A stretch of 64,000 nt of DNA from JBBQXK01 sp052387255 (GCA_052387255.1 JBQTJI010000018.1:1-64000), one strand, 5' to 3'; counted from the first letter of the stretch, positions 32,038 through 41,234 are shown. Notes: a model not told the origin generated them from the letters alone. Translations and numbers: made by a program.

Positions 32038-33339
32038 ATGGCGGTGGCGGTTCTGGCAGGGGCGCGGGTGCGCGAGCGGCGGCTGGCTTTGGGGCTGCGG
32101 CAGGCGGAGGTCGCGCGCCGCGTCGGCATCTCGGGATCCTATCTCAACCTGATCGAGCATGACCGGCGGCGGATCGGGACAGAGGTGCTGGACCGGCTGG
32201 CGGCGGTGCTGGAGGTGGCCCCGGCGGCGCTGACCGGCACGGGCGAGGCGGCGCTGGTCGAAGGTTTGCGCGCGGCGGCGGCACTGGCGGGGGGCCGGGC
32301 CGAGGTCGACCGCGCGGGCGAGCTTGTGGGCCGCTTTCCCGGCTGGGCCGCGCTGATCGAGGGCCAGGCGCGCAGGATCGGGCAGCTGGAGCGCGCGGTC
32401 GAGGCGCTGAACGACCGGATCGGGCATGACCCGCACCTGGCCCATGCGCTGCACGAGGTGCTGACCTCGGCCAGTTCGGTGCGGGCGACGGCGGTGATCC
32501 TGGCCGAGACGGGCGACATCGACCCCGGCTGGCGCGCGCGGTTCGATGCCAACCTGCGCCAGGACAGCGAGCGGCTGGTGGCGGGGACCGAGGCGCTGGT
32601 GGCCTATCTGGACAGTGCCGAGGCGGCGGAGGCGCAGGGCCTTGACCCGCTGGAAGAGGTCGAGGACTGGCTGGCGGGCATGGGCTGGCACCTGGCCGCG
32701 CTGGAACCGGGGGGCGCGGGCGTGGCGGCGGTCGATCTGTCGGGGCTGGCCACGGCGGCGGCGCGGGTGCTGGCGCAGGACTGGGTGGCGCAGGCGGCGG
32801 CGGATGCGGCGGCGATGCCGCTGGCGGCGGTGACGGGCTGCGGCGGCGATCCGGTGGTGCTGGCGCAGGCCTGCGGCACGGGGGTTCTGGCGGCGATGCG
32901 GCGGCTGGCGCTGCGACCGGGATCGGCCGAGGGGCTGGTGCTGTGCGACGGTGCGGGGGCGATCCTGCTGCGCAAGCCGGTGCCTGGTTTCCCCATGCCG
33001 CGTGGCGGCGCGGCCTGTCCGCTGTGGCCGCTGTTTGCGGCGCTGGCGCGGCCCGGCACGCCGGTCGCGGCCCTGGGCGAGATGCCGGGGCCGGTTCCGC
33101 GTCGCTATGCCCTGCGCGCCTGGTGCGAGGCGACCTGGCCCGGCGGCTTTGGCGGGCCCGAGGTGCGGCGCGCGGGCATGCTGATCGCCGCCGCCCCGGA
33201 GGGGGCGGGCGCGGCGCTGGCGCTGGGCGGCAGTTGCCGCATCTGCCCGCGCGCGGGTTGCCCTGCGCGGCGCGAGCCGTCGATCCTGTCGGACCTGGCG
33301 CTGGCCAGCCTGCAGGCGCGGGGCGAGGTGCGGTTTTGA
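32038..33339 (+). CDS. ScfR family (short-chain fatty acyl) transcriptional regulator
   Basis: A 433-aa regulator with an N-terminal XRE-type HTH (about 8-65, GLRQAEVARRVGISGSYLNL) and the long C-terminal acyl-CoA-sensing region ending in a Cys-rich DUF2083 segment CRICPRAGCPARREPSI. RamB of actinobacteria and PccR of Rhodobacter are members and control acetate, propionate and glyoxylate-cycle genes in response to acyl-CoA. GGAAGG precedes ATG 32038. The response-regulator and kinase genes that follow on the same strand suggest a shared short-chain-acid theme. Confidence 0.88.
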   Translation: MAVAVLAGARVRERRLALGLRQAEVARRVGISGSYLNLIEHDRRRIGTEVLDRLAAVLEVAPAALTGTGEAALVEGLRAAAALAGGRAEVDRAGELVGRFPGWAALIEGQARRIGQLERAVEALNDRIGHDPHLAHALHEVLTSASSVRATAVILAETGDIDPGWRARFDANLRQDSERLVAGTEALVAYLDSAEAAEAQGLDPLEEVEDWLAGMGWHLAALEPGGAGVAAVDLSGLATAAARVLAQDWVAQAAADAAAMPLAAVTGCGGDPVVLAQACGTGVLAAMRRLALRPGSAEGLVLCDGAGAILLRKPVPGFPMPRGGAACPLWPLFAALARPGTPVAALGEMPGPVPRRYALRAWCEATWPGGFGGPEVRRAGMLIAAAPEGAGAALALGGSCRICPRAGCPARREPSILSDLALASLQARGEVRF

Positions 33340-33394
33340 CAGGGACGCGGTTTGCGCCGATAGTTCCGCCCGGGGGCGAGGGGGAGCGACCGGA

Positions 33395-33775
33395 TTGGGC
33401 CAGGGCGGCGGGCGGCATGTGCTGCTGATCGAGGACGAGCCGAACATCGCCGAGGCGATCCGGTTCATCCTGACGCGCGACGGCTTTCGCGTGAGCCTGC
33501 AAGACGACGGCACGGGTGCCATGGCGCGCATCCGCGCGGGCAGGCCCGACCTTCTGATCCTGGACCTGATGCTGCCGGGCCTGTCGGGGCTGGAGATTCT
33601 GGCCGCGCTGCGGGCCGATACGGAGCTTGCAAGGCTGCCTGTGCTGATGCTGTCGGCTAAGGGCCAGGCGCGCGACCGCGAGGCGGCCGAGCGGGCGGGG
33701 GCCGACGTGTTCATGACCAAGCCGTTTTCCAACGCCGAGGTGCTGGAACGGGTGCGGGCGCTGGTGGGATCGTGA
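33395..33775 (+). CDS. Single-domain response regulator
   Basis: A 126-aa CheY-like REC domain with no output domain. The acidic pocket is Glu13/Asp14, phospho-acceptor Asp57 (LILDLMLPG), switch Ser87 and Lys109 (MTKPF). TTG 33395 is used because GGGGGAG lies upstream; GTG 33419 would also work and would lose only a short lead. It is 112 bp before the small membrane gene and the histidine kinase, its likely partner. Lacking a DNA-binding domain, it must act by protein contact or as a phosphate relay. Confidence 0.88.
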   Translation: MGQGGGRHVLLIEDEPNIAEAIRFILTRDGFRVSLQDDGTGAMARIRAGRPDLLILDLMLPGLSGLEILAALRADTELARLPVLMLSAKGQARDREAAERAGADVFMTKPFSNAEVLERVRALVGS

Positions 33776-33818
33776 GGGGGGTGGCGCGCGTGTCCGGCGT
33801 AGTCCCCCCTCACCCCGG

Positions 33819-33841
33819 CCCTCTCCCCCGGGGGGAGAGGG
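33819..33841. repeat. CCCTCTCCC/GGGAGAGGG intergenic hairpin
   Basis: CCCTCTCCCCC and GGGGGAGAGGG are almost back to back between the response-regulator stop and the next start. It resembles the hairpin at 16260 and could be a terminator or attenuator that splits the operon. Confidence 0.5.
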
Positions 33842-33887
33842 GGCGCTGCGGCACCGGCAGCGCCATGACCGGCGGAGTTGCCCCGGC

Positions 33888-34145
33888 ATGAGGCGCCCCT
33901 TGTTCCTGCCCCGCGCGCGCTATCGCCGCCGCCGCTTGCGCGATGCGGCGCGGCTGTTGCCGCTGTTCGGCGGGTTCCTGTTCCTGCTGCCGGTCCTGTG
34001 GTCGCCCGCCACCACGGCGGCGCGCGACACCGGGCCGGACGGCATCTATCTGTTCGCGGTCTGGGCCGGGCTGATCGTCGTCGCGGGCCTGCTGTCGCGG
34101 GCGCTGCGCGGCGATGACGAGGGCAGCGCGGACGAGGACGACTGA
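33888..34145 (+). CDS. Small two-helix membrane protein upstream of the symporter-kinase
   Basis: An 85-aa protein with an Arg-rich N-terminus, two hydrophobic helices (about 22-40 and 53-70) and an acidic tail (GDDEGSADEDD). It ends 5 bp before the kinase start, which suggests coupled expression and perhaps a physical link with the kinase membrane domain. No family recognised. Confidence 0.7.
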   Translation: MRRPLFLPRARYRRRRLRDAARLLPLFGGFLFLLPVLWSPATTAARDTGPDGIYLFAVWAGLIVVAGLLSRALRGDDEGSADEDD

Positions 34146-34150
34146 GGCCC

Positions 34151-36832
34151 ATGCCGTTCAACATCCTGGTCACGGCGTCGGTCCTGTATGTCGTCTTCCT
34201 GTTCCTGGTGGCCTTTGCAGTCGAGCGGCGGGCGGCGGCGGGGGCGGCGGGGTGGCTGCGCTCGCCTGTCGTCTATACGCTGTCGCTGTCGGTCTACTGC
34301 ACCGCCTGGACCTTCTATGGCGCGGTCGGCTATGCCGCGCGGTCGGGCCTCGAGTTCCTCACGATCTATCTCGGGCCGACGCTGGTCTTTGTCGGCTGGG
34401 GTCTGGTGCTGCGCAAGCTGGTGCGGATCGGGCGGCGCGAGCGGGTGACGTCCATCGCCGACCTGATTTCCAACCGCTACGGCAAGTCGAACCTTCTGGG
34501 CGTGATCGTGACACTGCTGTGCGTGGCGGCGGCGACGCCCTATATCGCGCTGCAGTTGCAGTCGGTCACGCTGTCCTTCGGGGTGTTCGTGAAAGGGGCA
34601 CCGGAGGGGTTCACCGGCGACGGCGGCACCACGGCCTTGTGGGTGGCGGGAGGGCTGGCGCTGTTCACCATCCTGTTCGGCACGCGGAACCTGGACGCGA
34701 ACGAGCAGCACACCGGCATCGTCACCGCCATCGCCGTCGAGGCGGTGGTCAAGCTGGTGGCCCTGCTGGCGGTGGGGGTGTTCGTGGTCTGGGGGCTGGC
34801 GGACGGGCCGGCCGACATCCTGGCGCGGATCGATGCTTCGGCCATCGCGGACTGGAACCTGCAGCCGTCGCGCTGGGCGGGCCTGTTGTTCACCGCCGGG
34901 GCGGCGGTGATCTGCCTGCCGCGCATGTTCCAGGTGCTGGTGGTCGAGAACGTGGACGAGCGGCACCTGGCGACGGCGGCCTGGGCCTTTCCGCTGTACC
35001 TGATGCTGATGAGCCTGTTCGTGGTGCCGATTGCCGTGATGGGGCTGGAGCGGCTGCCCGAGGGCGCGAACCCTGACATGTTCGTGCTGACCCTGCCCCT
35101 GGCCGAGGGGCAGGGCGGGCTGGCGATGCTGGCCTTTCTGGGCGGATTTTCCAGCGCCACCTCGATGGTGATCGTCGAGGCCATCGCGCTGGCGACGATG
35201 GTGTCGAACCATGTGGTGACGCCCCTGTGGCTGCGGCTGGCGCAGGGGCCGGGGGCGGCGCAGCCGGTGCCGGGCGATCTGCGGCGGCTGGTGCTGGTGG
35301 CGCGGCGGCTGTCGATCGCGGGGGTGCTGGCGCTGGGCTATGCCTACTACCGGCTGTCGGGCGGGTCGGGGGCGCTGGCGGCCATCGGGCTGATCGCCTT
35401 TGTCGGCGTGGCACAGGTGCTGCCCGCGATGCTGGGCGGCATCTTCTGGCGCGGGGCCACGCGGGCCGGGGCGGTGGCGGGGCTGGTTCTGGGAATGGCG
35501 GTGTGGGTCTGGGCGCTGTTCCTGCCGTCGTTCGGGCCGGACGGGGTGCTGGCGGCGGGGGTGTTCACGGACGGCCCCTGGGGCATCGGCTGGCTGCGGC
35601 CCCGCGCGCTGTTCGGGGTCGAGGGGGTGGACCCGCTGGTGCATGCGATCTTCTGGTCGCTGGTGCTGAACACAATCGCCTTCCTGACCGTGTCGCTGGT
35701 CACCTTTCCCGGCCCGGTCGAGCGGTTGCAGGGCGCGGCCTTTGTCAACGTGTTCGACCGCGCGCCGGGCCTGCGCGAATGGGCGCGGGGGCAGGCCGAG
35801 CCCGAGGCGCTTCTGGTGATGGCGCAGCGCATCCTGGGCGACGAGGCGGCGCAGGCGTTCTTCGAGGAGGGCGCGCGGGCGCAGGGCAAGGAGGGGATGC
35901 TGCCCGACCCGTCGTCCAGCTTTGTCGCGGCGCTGGAGCGGCGGCTGTCGGGGGCGGTGGGGGCGGCGACGGCCCATGCGATGATCGGCCAGATCGCGGG
36001 GCGCGCGGCGGTCAGCGTCGAGGACCTGATGGCGGTGGCGAACGAGGCGGCACAGATCATGGAGTATTCGGCCAAGCTGGAATCGCAGCAGGGCGAACTG
36101 ACCCGCACCGCGCGCGCGCTGCGCGAGGCGAACGAGAAGCTGACCCAGGTGAGCCTGCAGAAGGACGCCTTCCTGAGCCAGATCAGCCACGAGCTGCGCA
36201 CGCCGATGACCTCGATCCGCGCCTTTTCCGAGATCCTGATGGAGGGCGAGGTGCCGCCCGAGATGGCCGGCCGGCACGCCCGGATCATCCACGAAGAGGC
36301 GCGGCGGCTGACGCGATTGCTGGACGACCTCTTGCTGCTGTCGGTGCTGGAAAGCGGCACGGTGCAGCTGACGCTGGGGATGGCGTCGCTGCGCGAGGTG
36401 CTGGACGGCGCGCTGATCGCGGCGGGCCAGGTGCGGCCCGAGCGCAGCTTTGCCATCTACCGCGACACCGGGGCCGAAGAGATCTATCTGCGCACCGATG
36501 CCGACCGGCTGAAGCAGGTGTTCATCAACCTGTTTTCCAACGCCCGGAAGTATTGCGATGCCGAGGCCCCCGAGTTGCGGGTCAGCGTGCGGCAGCGGGG
36601 CGGGCGGGTGCTGGTGGACGTGATCGACAACGGCACCGGCATTCCGCAGGACAAGCAGCGCCTGATCTTCGAGAAGTTCACGCGCCTGACCGACGCCAGC
36701 CGCGCCGGGGGGGCAGGTCTGGGCCTGGCCATCTGCCGCGAGGTGATGGCCAGTCTGGGGGGGACGGTGGCGTACCTGCCGGGGCAGGGGGGGGCGGCGT
36801 TCCGGGTGACGGTGGGGCTGCGGGGGGGGTAG
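34151..36832 (+). CDS. Sodium/solute symporter-type sensor histidine kinase (CbrA/CrbS-like)
   Basis: An 893-aa protein. Residues 1 to about 510 form a 12-13-helix sodium/solute symporter domain (YGKSNLLGVIVTLLCVAAATPYIALQLQS is core). After a linker (about 550-640) and a coiled coil (640-675) comes HisKA with the phospho-acceptor His near residue 680 (QISHELRTPMTSIR), then HATPase_c with N-box INLFSNARKY, G1 DNGTGIPQ and G2 GAGLGLAICRE. CbrA and CrbS are known relatives that sense histidine or acetate flux. No fused REC domain is present; the free REC protein at 33395 likely fills that role. The signal could be acetate or another organic acid. Confidence 0.92.
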   Translation: MPFNILVTASVLYVVFLFLVAFAVERRAAAGAAGWLRSPVVYTLSLSVYCTAWTFYGAVGYAARSGLEFLTIYLGPTLVFVGWGLVLRKLVRIGRRERVTSIADLISNRYGKSNLLGVIVTLLCVAAATPYIALQLQSVTLSFGVFVKGAPEGFTGDGGTTALWVAGGLALFTILFGTRNLDANEQHTGIVTAIAVEAVVKLVALLAVGVFVVWGLADGPADILARIDASAIADWNLQPSRWAGLLFTAGAAVICLPRMFQVLVVENVDERHLATAAWAFPLYLMLMSLFVVPIAVMGLERLPEGANPDMFVLTLPLAEGQGGLAMLAFLGGFSSATSMVIVEAIALATMVSNHVVTPLWLRLAQGPGAAQPVPGDLRRLVLVARRLSIAGVLALGYAYYRLSGGSGALAAIGLIAFVGVAQVLPAMLGGIFWRGATRAGAVAGLVLGMAVWVWALFLPSFGPDGVLAAGVFTDGPWGIGWLRPRALFGVEGVDPLVHAIFWSLVLNTIAFLTVSLVTFPGPVERLQGAAFVNVFDRAPGLREWARGQAEPEALLVMAQRILGDEAAQAFFEEGARAQGKEGMLPDPSSSFVAALERRLSGAVGAATAHAMIGQIAGRAAVSVEDLMAVANEAAQIMEYSAKLESQQGELTRTARALREANEKLTQVSLQKDAFLSQISHELRTPMTSIRAFSEILMEGEVPPEMAGRHARIIHEEARRLTRLLDDLLLLSVLESGTVQLTLGMASLREVLDGALIAAGQVRPERSFAIYRDTGAEEIYLRTDADRLKQVFINLFSNARKYCDAEAPELRVSVRQRGGRVLVDVIDNGTGIPQDKQRLIFEKFTRLTDASRAGGAGLGLAICREVMASLGGTVAYLPGQGGAAFRVTVGLRGG

Positions 36833-36881
36833 GGGGACGAAGACCCGGGGACGCGCCAGGTTTGCAGGATCACCGGCTGCA

Positions 36882-38729
36882 TCATTCCAGCCCGCCCTGG
36901 CGCGGTTGCGCTGCGGGATCGGTCGGGGCTGCGGTGATCTCGGCCTCTTGCAGGCGCTGGCCGATCATGCGGCGGACCTCTTGCGGGATCGGCTGCGAGA
37001 ACGAGAACTTGCCGCGCTCGCCCTGCCACATGCCGGCGAACGATACGCCCAGAACCTCGCCGCTGGCAAAGTCGGTCAGGGGCGCCCCCGAGGTGCCGCC
37101 CGACGTGCTGATGTCGCTGGTGAAGCTGCGCTTGGGCTGGCTGTAAGCCAGGAGGCGGCCCGGCATCAGGCGGCGGACACCGCCCCGGATCACGGGGGCT
37201 GGGGCCGGGGTGGCCTGCGGCGTGCCCGGTGCGGCAGGCTTGGCTTTCGGTGCGGGTTCGCCAAGAAGGAACGACAGGAAGGGCTGCGGCATGCGCCCGT
37301 CTGGAAAAGGATAGCCGACGACATAGGCATAGGCCCCGACCAGCGTGTTCTGCAGGGGGCTGGGTTCGGCCAGCACCAGCGGCGGATGGAACACCGGGCT
37401 GTGCCCGTCGACCTCGACCAGGGCGATGTCCTCGTTGGGCGTCGTCCCCTCGAAATACACCTTGGTGACGGCAAAGGTTTCCTGACAGTCCGCGACCTCG
37501 TCGGCAAAGCACAGGACGATGTCCGCCAGTTCGCCGGCCTTGCCGCTGCGGCGCGCGGCCGTCAGGACATGCGCTGCCGTGATCGCGAGGTTGGGTGCCA
37601 CCATGAAGGCGGTGCCGACCGGGTGTCGGTCATCGATGGAATAGGGCGAAGGCTGGCCGCCCTTGGCCAGGATGAGACCCGTCGAGGTGGCGGTGCGGCG
37701 CACGTTGTCCTGGTACTTGGACAGCAGGCTTTCCCAGTTCCCCGGCGGCTTGGGTGGGGCACCGTCTTCCAGCCGGATCGCCGGGCGGGCAAGGGCCAGG
37801 GCGGCAAAGCGCCGTTCCTCTTCGGGCAGTTTGGCAATCCGGGGGTTGCCGAGGGCGTAGCTGAGCCGGTCTTCCTGCGCATCGACCAGATCGCCCGGAC
37901 GGCGCGCCGCATCGGGCAAGAGGTCGATCAGGTCGGCGCGCAAGCGGTAGATGTCGCGGAAGGTGACGGCGGTGTTGCGTTGCCGCGCCAGGATGGCGAT
38001 CTTGCGGCGGATCAGCGAAACCTCTTCTTCGGCCAGGCCGTCGGCCAGGTGGGACTTTTCGCTCAGCACGTAAAGGACGTTCAGGGCGGATGCGAATTCG
38101 CAGAAATGGTCGCGCGGAAAGGCCGCGAATTTCTCCGATTGCGCAGACCCGCGCAGCCAGGAAATCGTGCAGGCGATATAGTTTGCCGCGGCGTCGAGCG
38201 ACGGCTGGCTGGGCACGAAGAAGTGCCGGACGTGTTCGGACTGGCTGCCCAAAGGTTTCGGTGCGCGCGGCCAGTCGACCGCCGCGATGGTCGAGCCGGG
38301 CGTGCTGGTGACACTGCCGCGCACTTCGTTCGGGGACGAGAACCCCTTGCGCAGCGTGCTGAAGATCGCCGTCAGGTTGACGTTCTGCACGGTGATCTCG
38401 ACCCCGCCAAGCGCATTGAGCGCCAGCGACAGGTTCTGGTCCTCGAAGAGGGCATAGGTGCCGTCGGTCGGGGAATCGGGGTCGGTGACCTGCTGGTAGC
38501 TTTGCAGTTGCAGCGCAATCACGGCCTGGGACGTGACGATCTTGCGCGCGAACAAGTCGCTGGTGCCGGTGTCATCGGCGTCGGAGGTGACAACGTCGAA
38601 CTTGCCGATATAGACGGTTTCGTCGAGCCAGACGATATAGAGTTCGCGCAACAGGAACAGGACCGCGCTGCAAAGCAATGCAGAATAGATCGCCTTCAGC
38701 GCAAGGGCCCACATCATTGCCTTGTCCAT
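36882..38729 (-). CDS. Membrane-anchored trypsin-like serine protease
   Basis: About 615 aa. A single N-terminal membrane helix (about residues 5-28) is followed by a long region of unknown fold (40-350), then a chymotrypsin-fold protease with His near 387 (AITAAHVL), Asp near 433 (NEDIALVEVD) and Ser near 546 (GGTSGAPL). A Pro/Ala-rich insert separates Asp and Ser regions. The start is uncertain: ATG 38729 gives the signal-anchor at the very N-terminus, while a TTG at 38831 would add 34 residues; neither has a good ribosome site. G+C is a little lower than neighbours. The role is unknown, possibly envelope quality control. Confidence 0.75.
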   Translation of the reverse strand: MDKAMMWALALKAIYSALLCSAVLFLLRELYIVWLDETVYIGKFDVVTSDADDTGTSDLFARKIVTSQAVIALQLQSYQQVTDPDSPTDGTYALFEDQNLSLALNALGGVEITVQNVNLTAIFSTLRKGFSSPNEVRGSVTSTPGSTIAAVDWPRAPKPLGSQSEHVRHFFVPSQPSLDAAANYIACTISWLRGSAQSEKFAAFPRDHFCEFASALNVLYVLSEKSHLADGLAEEEVSLIRRKIAILARQRNTAVTFRDIYRLRADLIDLLPDAARRPGDLVDAQEDRLSYALGNPRIAKLPEEERRFAALALARPAIRLEDGAPPKPPGNWESLLSKYQDNVRRTATSTGLILAKGGQPSPYSIDDRHPVGTAFMVAPNLAITAAHVLTAARRSGKAGELADIVLCFADEVADCQETFAVTKVYFEGTTPNEDIALVEVDGHSPVFHPPLVLAEPSPLQNTLVGAYAYVVGYPFPDGRMPQPFLSFLLGEPAPKAKPAAPGTPQATPAPAPVIRGGVRRLMPGRLLAYSQPKRSFTSDISTSGGTSGAPLTDFASGEVLGVSFAGMWQGERGKFSFSQPIPQEVRRMIGQRLQEAEITAAPTDPAAQPRQGGLE

Positions 38730-38983
38730 GCCCGCAACAACCAATGCCCGCCGTGTACCGGCCACCTCAAGTTTCAATTCAGCATGTCGAGAGTCGGGTT
38801 TCAGCCTAGCGCGCCCGTGTTGGACGGTCAACGCCAGCGGGCGATCCTGCGGGCCCCTGCCGCAAGCGCCGGTTGCGGTGGCGGGCGACGGGGCGCGACC
38901 GGATCGATCGAAGGGGCGGCGTTAATCCTCCTTCAATCCCGGTCTGCGAATGCTCGGTCGACCCCCCACACGGAGCCCCAGGC

Positions 38984-39931
38984 ATGACCACCATCCGGCG
39001 CAAGATCGGGACGGGACGGGCGGCTGCGGTCGAGGGCGCGGTCACGGCGGCTTCGGTCTGGCCGGTGGCGCTGGCGCGGGGGGCGCGGGGGCGGGTGGCG
39101 CTGGATCTGGCCGTCACCAGGCTGACCGACACGCGCGCCAGTCTGGCCGAGGTGCTGGAGGTGCAGCCCGAGCGCGCGCTGATCGCGGTGCTGGAGGGGC
39201 CGGGCGAGGGGCTGGGTGTGCTGTCGCTGTCGCCCGAGGTTCTGGCGGGGATGATCGAGCGGCAGACGCTGGGCCGCGTCACCGACATGGCCCCCCTGCC
39301 GCGCCGCCCGACGCGCACCGATGCGGCCATGGTGGCGGGGCTGGTCGATGCGGCACTCGAGGCGCTGGATGCGGGTCTGGTCCAGGCCGCCGACCGGACC
39401 TGGGCCAGCGGGTTCCGCTATGCCTCGCACCTGGACGAGGCGCGGCCCCTGGGCCTGATGCTGGAGGATGCGGGGTACCGCATGCTGCGTGCCGAGGTGG
39501 CGCTGGAGGGCGGGGCGAAGACGGGGGTTGTCCTGCTGGTCCTGCCGGCCGAGGGCCAGGCGGCCCCGCCCGCGCCGCCGTCCGAGGCGGCGGATGCCAT
39601 CGCCGCGATGCTGGTCTTCCAGGCGGCGATGGCCGAGCAGGTGCAGGGGTCCGAGGCGCGGCTGGATGCGGTGATCGCGCGGGTGACGCTGCCCCTGTCG
39701 CTGGCCATGGCGCTGGGGGTGGGCGAGGTGATCCGGCTGGGGATCGCCGCCGTGGACCGGATCGATCTGGAAGGGATCGACGGGGTGCGGATGGCCGGGG
39801 GCCGGCTGGGGCAGAACCGGGGCATGCGCGCGCTGCGCCTGTCCGAGGACGCGATGCCTGCCGCGAAGGGCCCGGTCGGGGTGGTGCCCGGCTTGGCCAC
39901 GGTGGAGGCCGCGCTGCGCCGGACGGGATAG
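38984..39931 (+). CDS. FliM/FliN (SpoA domain) family protein
   Basis: A 315-aa protein whose middle resembles FliM and whose C-terminal 80 residues match the SpoA/FliMN_C domain (RVTLPLSLAMALGVGEVIRL, then VRMAGGRLGQNRGMRALRLS). Such proteins form the C-ring of the flagellar switch or of type III secretion. There are no other flagellar genes in the window, and the sequence is divergent, so a separate second switch protein is possible. GGAG precedes ATG 38984. Confidence 0.75.
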   Translation: MTTIRRKIGTGRAAAVEGAVTAASVWPVALARGARGRVALDLAVTRLTDTRASLAEVLEVQPERALIAVLEGPGEGLGVLSLSPEVLAGMIERQTLGRVTDMAPLPRRPTRTDAAMVAGLVDAALEALDAGLVQAADRTWASGFRYASHLDEARPLGLMLEDAGYRMLRAEVALEGGAKTGVVLLVLPAEGQAAPPAPPSEAADAIAAMLVFQAAMAEQVQGSEARLDAVIARVTLPLSLAMALGVGEVIRLGIAAVDRIDLEGIDGVRMAGGRLGQNRGMRALRLSEDAMPAAKGPVGVVPGLATVEAALRRTG

Positions 39932-40208
39932 GGCCGAAGGCGGGGCGTGACCGGCAGGTGCGCGCAGTCCGCCGGCATCGCCGGGCGGCACAGGCTGCGT
40001 TGCGGTCGGGGCCAGCCAGCGCGTCGATCCTGCGCAAGGCCGGAGAGGTTCGGCGGCGGTGGGGCGATGTCCCGGGTCTGGATCCCGGCGCGGACCGTGG
40101 CGAAATCGCGGGGGGTTGGCGGTGCAGGGCAGGTGCCGCGCTGTTCGCGTCGGCAGACGCAGCCGGTGGCGGGCGGGGGGGTGCGGGGGGCAGAGCCCCT
40201 GCGGCCTT

Positions 40209-40287
40209 GGCGCGCCGCAGGCGCGCCCGGCCCAACAGTGAGGAGCAGGGCAGGGCGGCAGCCCTGCCCGCGACGGAACGGCGGGAG
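40209..40287. repeat. Dispersed repeat family C, copy 2
   Basis: GGCGCGCC, GCA, GGCGCGCC (40209-40227) is a hairpin, and bases 40220-40287 repeat the 19269-19338 sequence (CCCGGCCCAACAGTGAGG through GCGACGGAACGGCGGGAG) with few changes. The 432-bp gap 39932-40363 between convergent genes contains no gene I can support besides this block. Confidence 0.7.
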
Positions 40288-40363
40288 AACGGGTTCGCCC
40301 GCTTGGCACCGGGGCCGAGGGTCGTCGGGCTCTTTCGCGTCGCGCGTGACCGGGCCGTCGCTG

Positions 40364-40792
40364 TCAGCGGGCGCGGCCCAGCGCCTCGATCTGGCCGCGC
40401 AGGCCTTCGAGCTGATAGCCGAAGCGGGCGGGAAGGCCGATCAGGTCGTCGGTGGCCAGGCGGCCTGCCTGGCTGAGCGCCCAGACCTGGGATGACCGGT
40501 TGCCGCTGGCGCAATAGGCCAGCACCGGACCCGTGGCGGCGGCGATGGCGGCCCCCTGGGCGGTGACGTTGTCCATCGTCATCGCCCCGCCGATCACCGG
40601 GTTGACGACGAAGGCCAGCCCCGCACTTTCGGCCGCCTGCCGCATCGCGTCGGTGTGCAGGGGGGGCGGAATCTCGCCGTCGGGGCGGTTGTCGATGACG
40701 GTGGTGTACCCGGCGGCGCGGATCGCCGCCATGTCCTGCGGGTCGATCTGGGGGGAAACGGCGTAAGCGTCGGTCAGGCGTCGGATGTCCAT
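40364..40792 (-). CDS. TIGR01244/DUF442 family sulfur-transferase-like phosphatase-fold protein
   Basis: A 142-aa domain with the loop YCASGNRSS, a Cys-based nucleophile in a dual-specificity-phosphatase-like P-loop. In beta-lactamase-hydrolase-like protein (Blh) this domain is fused to a metallo-beta-lactamase persulfide dioxygenase; here the two are separate genes of one operon (see 41679). It probably transfers sulfane sulfur from glutathione persulfide, helping detoxify sulfide. It is last in the operon. Confidence 0.88.
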   Translation of the reverse strand: MDIRRLTDAYAVSPQIDPQDMAAIRAAGYTTVIDNRPDGEIPPPLHTDAMRQAAESAGLAFVVNPVIGGAMTMDNVTAQGAAIAAATGPVLAYCASGNRSSQVWALSQAGRLATDDLIGLPARFGYQLEGLRGQIEALGRAR

Positions 40793-40811
40793 CTTGTCCT
40801 CGCGAGGGGGC

Positions 40812-41234
40812 TTAGGCGGGGCTTGCCAGGCGGCGCACCGGGATCGCAGCCACCATACCTGCGACCATGGCCAGAAGGAAGACCAGCGTCGGCACGCCGC
40901 CGGTGGCCGCCGTGGCCAGGGCCGGGCCGGGGCAGAGGCCGACCAGGCCCCAGCCCGCGCCGAACAGGGCCGACCCCAGGATCAGGGACCGCGTCAGCAC
41001 GGGCGAGGGGCGGGCGGGGAAGGGGCGACCCGACAGGCTGGCCTGGCGGCGGGCGGCAACCCTCCAGGCCAGCGCCATGGGCAGGATCGCGCCGCCCATG
41101 ACGAAGGCCAGCGTCGGGTCCCAGGCCCCGAGGATGTCGAGAAACCCCTGCACCCGCCGCGTGTCGGTCATGCCCGACAGGACCAGCCCGGCCCCGAACA
41201 GCCCCCCGGCGATCAGCGCGGTCCACAGGCGCAT
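40812..41234 (-). CDS. YeeE/YedE family membrane protein, PmpB-like half (DUF6691)
   Basis: A 140-aa protein with four hydrophobic helices and the conserved GLCPGPAL turn (Cys) of YeeE/YedE thiosulfate/sulfur importers. With the PmpA-like half at 41234 it forms a split transporter. The start shares one base with the stop of the preceding gene (TGATG). Confidence 0.88.
   Translation of the reverse strand: MRLWTALIAGGLFGAGLVLSGMTDTRRVQGFLDILGAWDPTLAFVMGGAILPMALAWRVAARRQASLSGRPFPARPSPVLTRSLILGSALFGAGWGLVGLCPGPALATAATGGVPTLVFLLAMVAGMVAAIPVRRLASPA

Noticed and set aside
34046..36292. 748-codon minus-strand frame inside the symporter-kinase
   Set aside because: The kinase has every expected motif; the opposite frame is a composition artefact.
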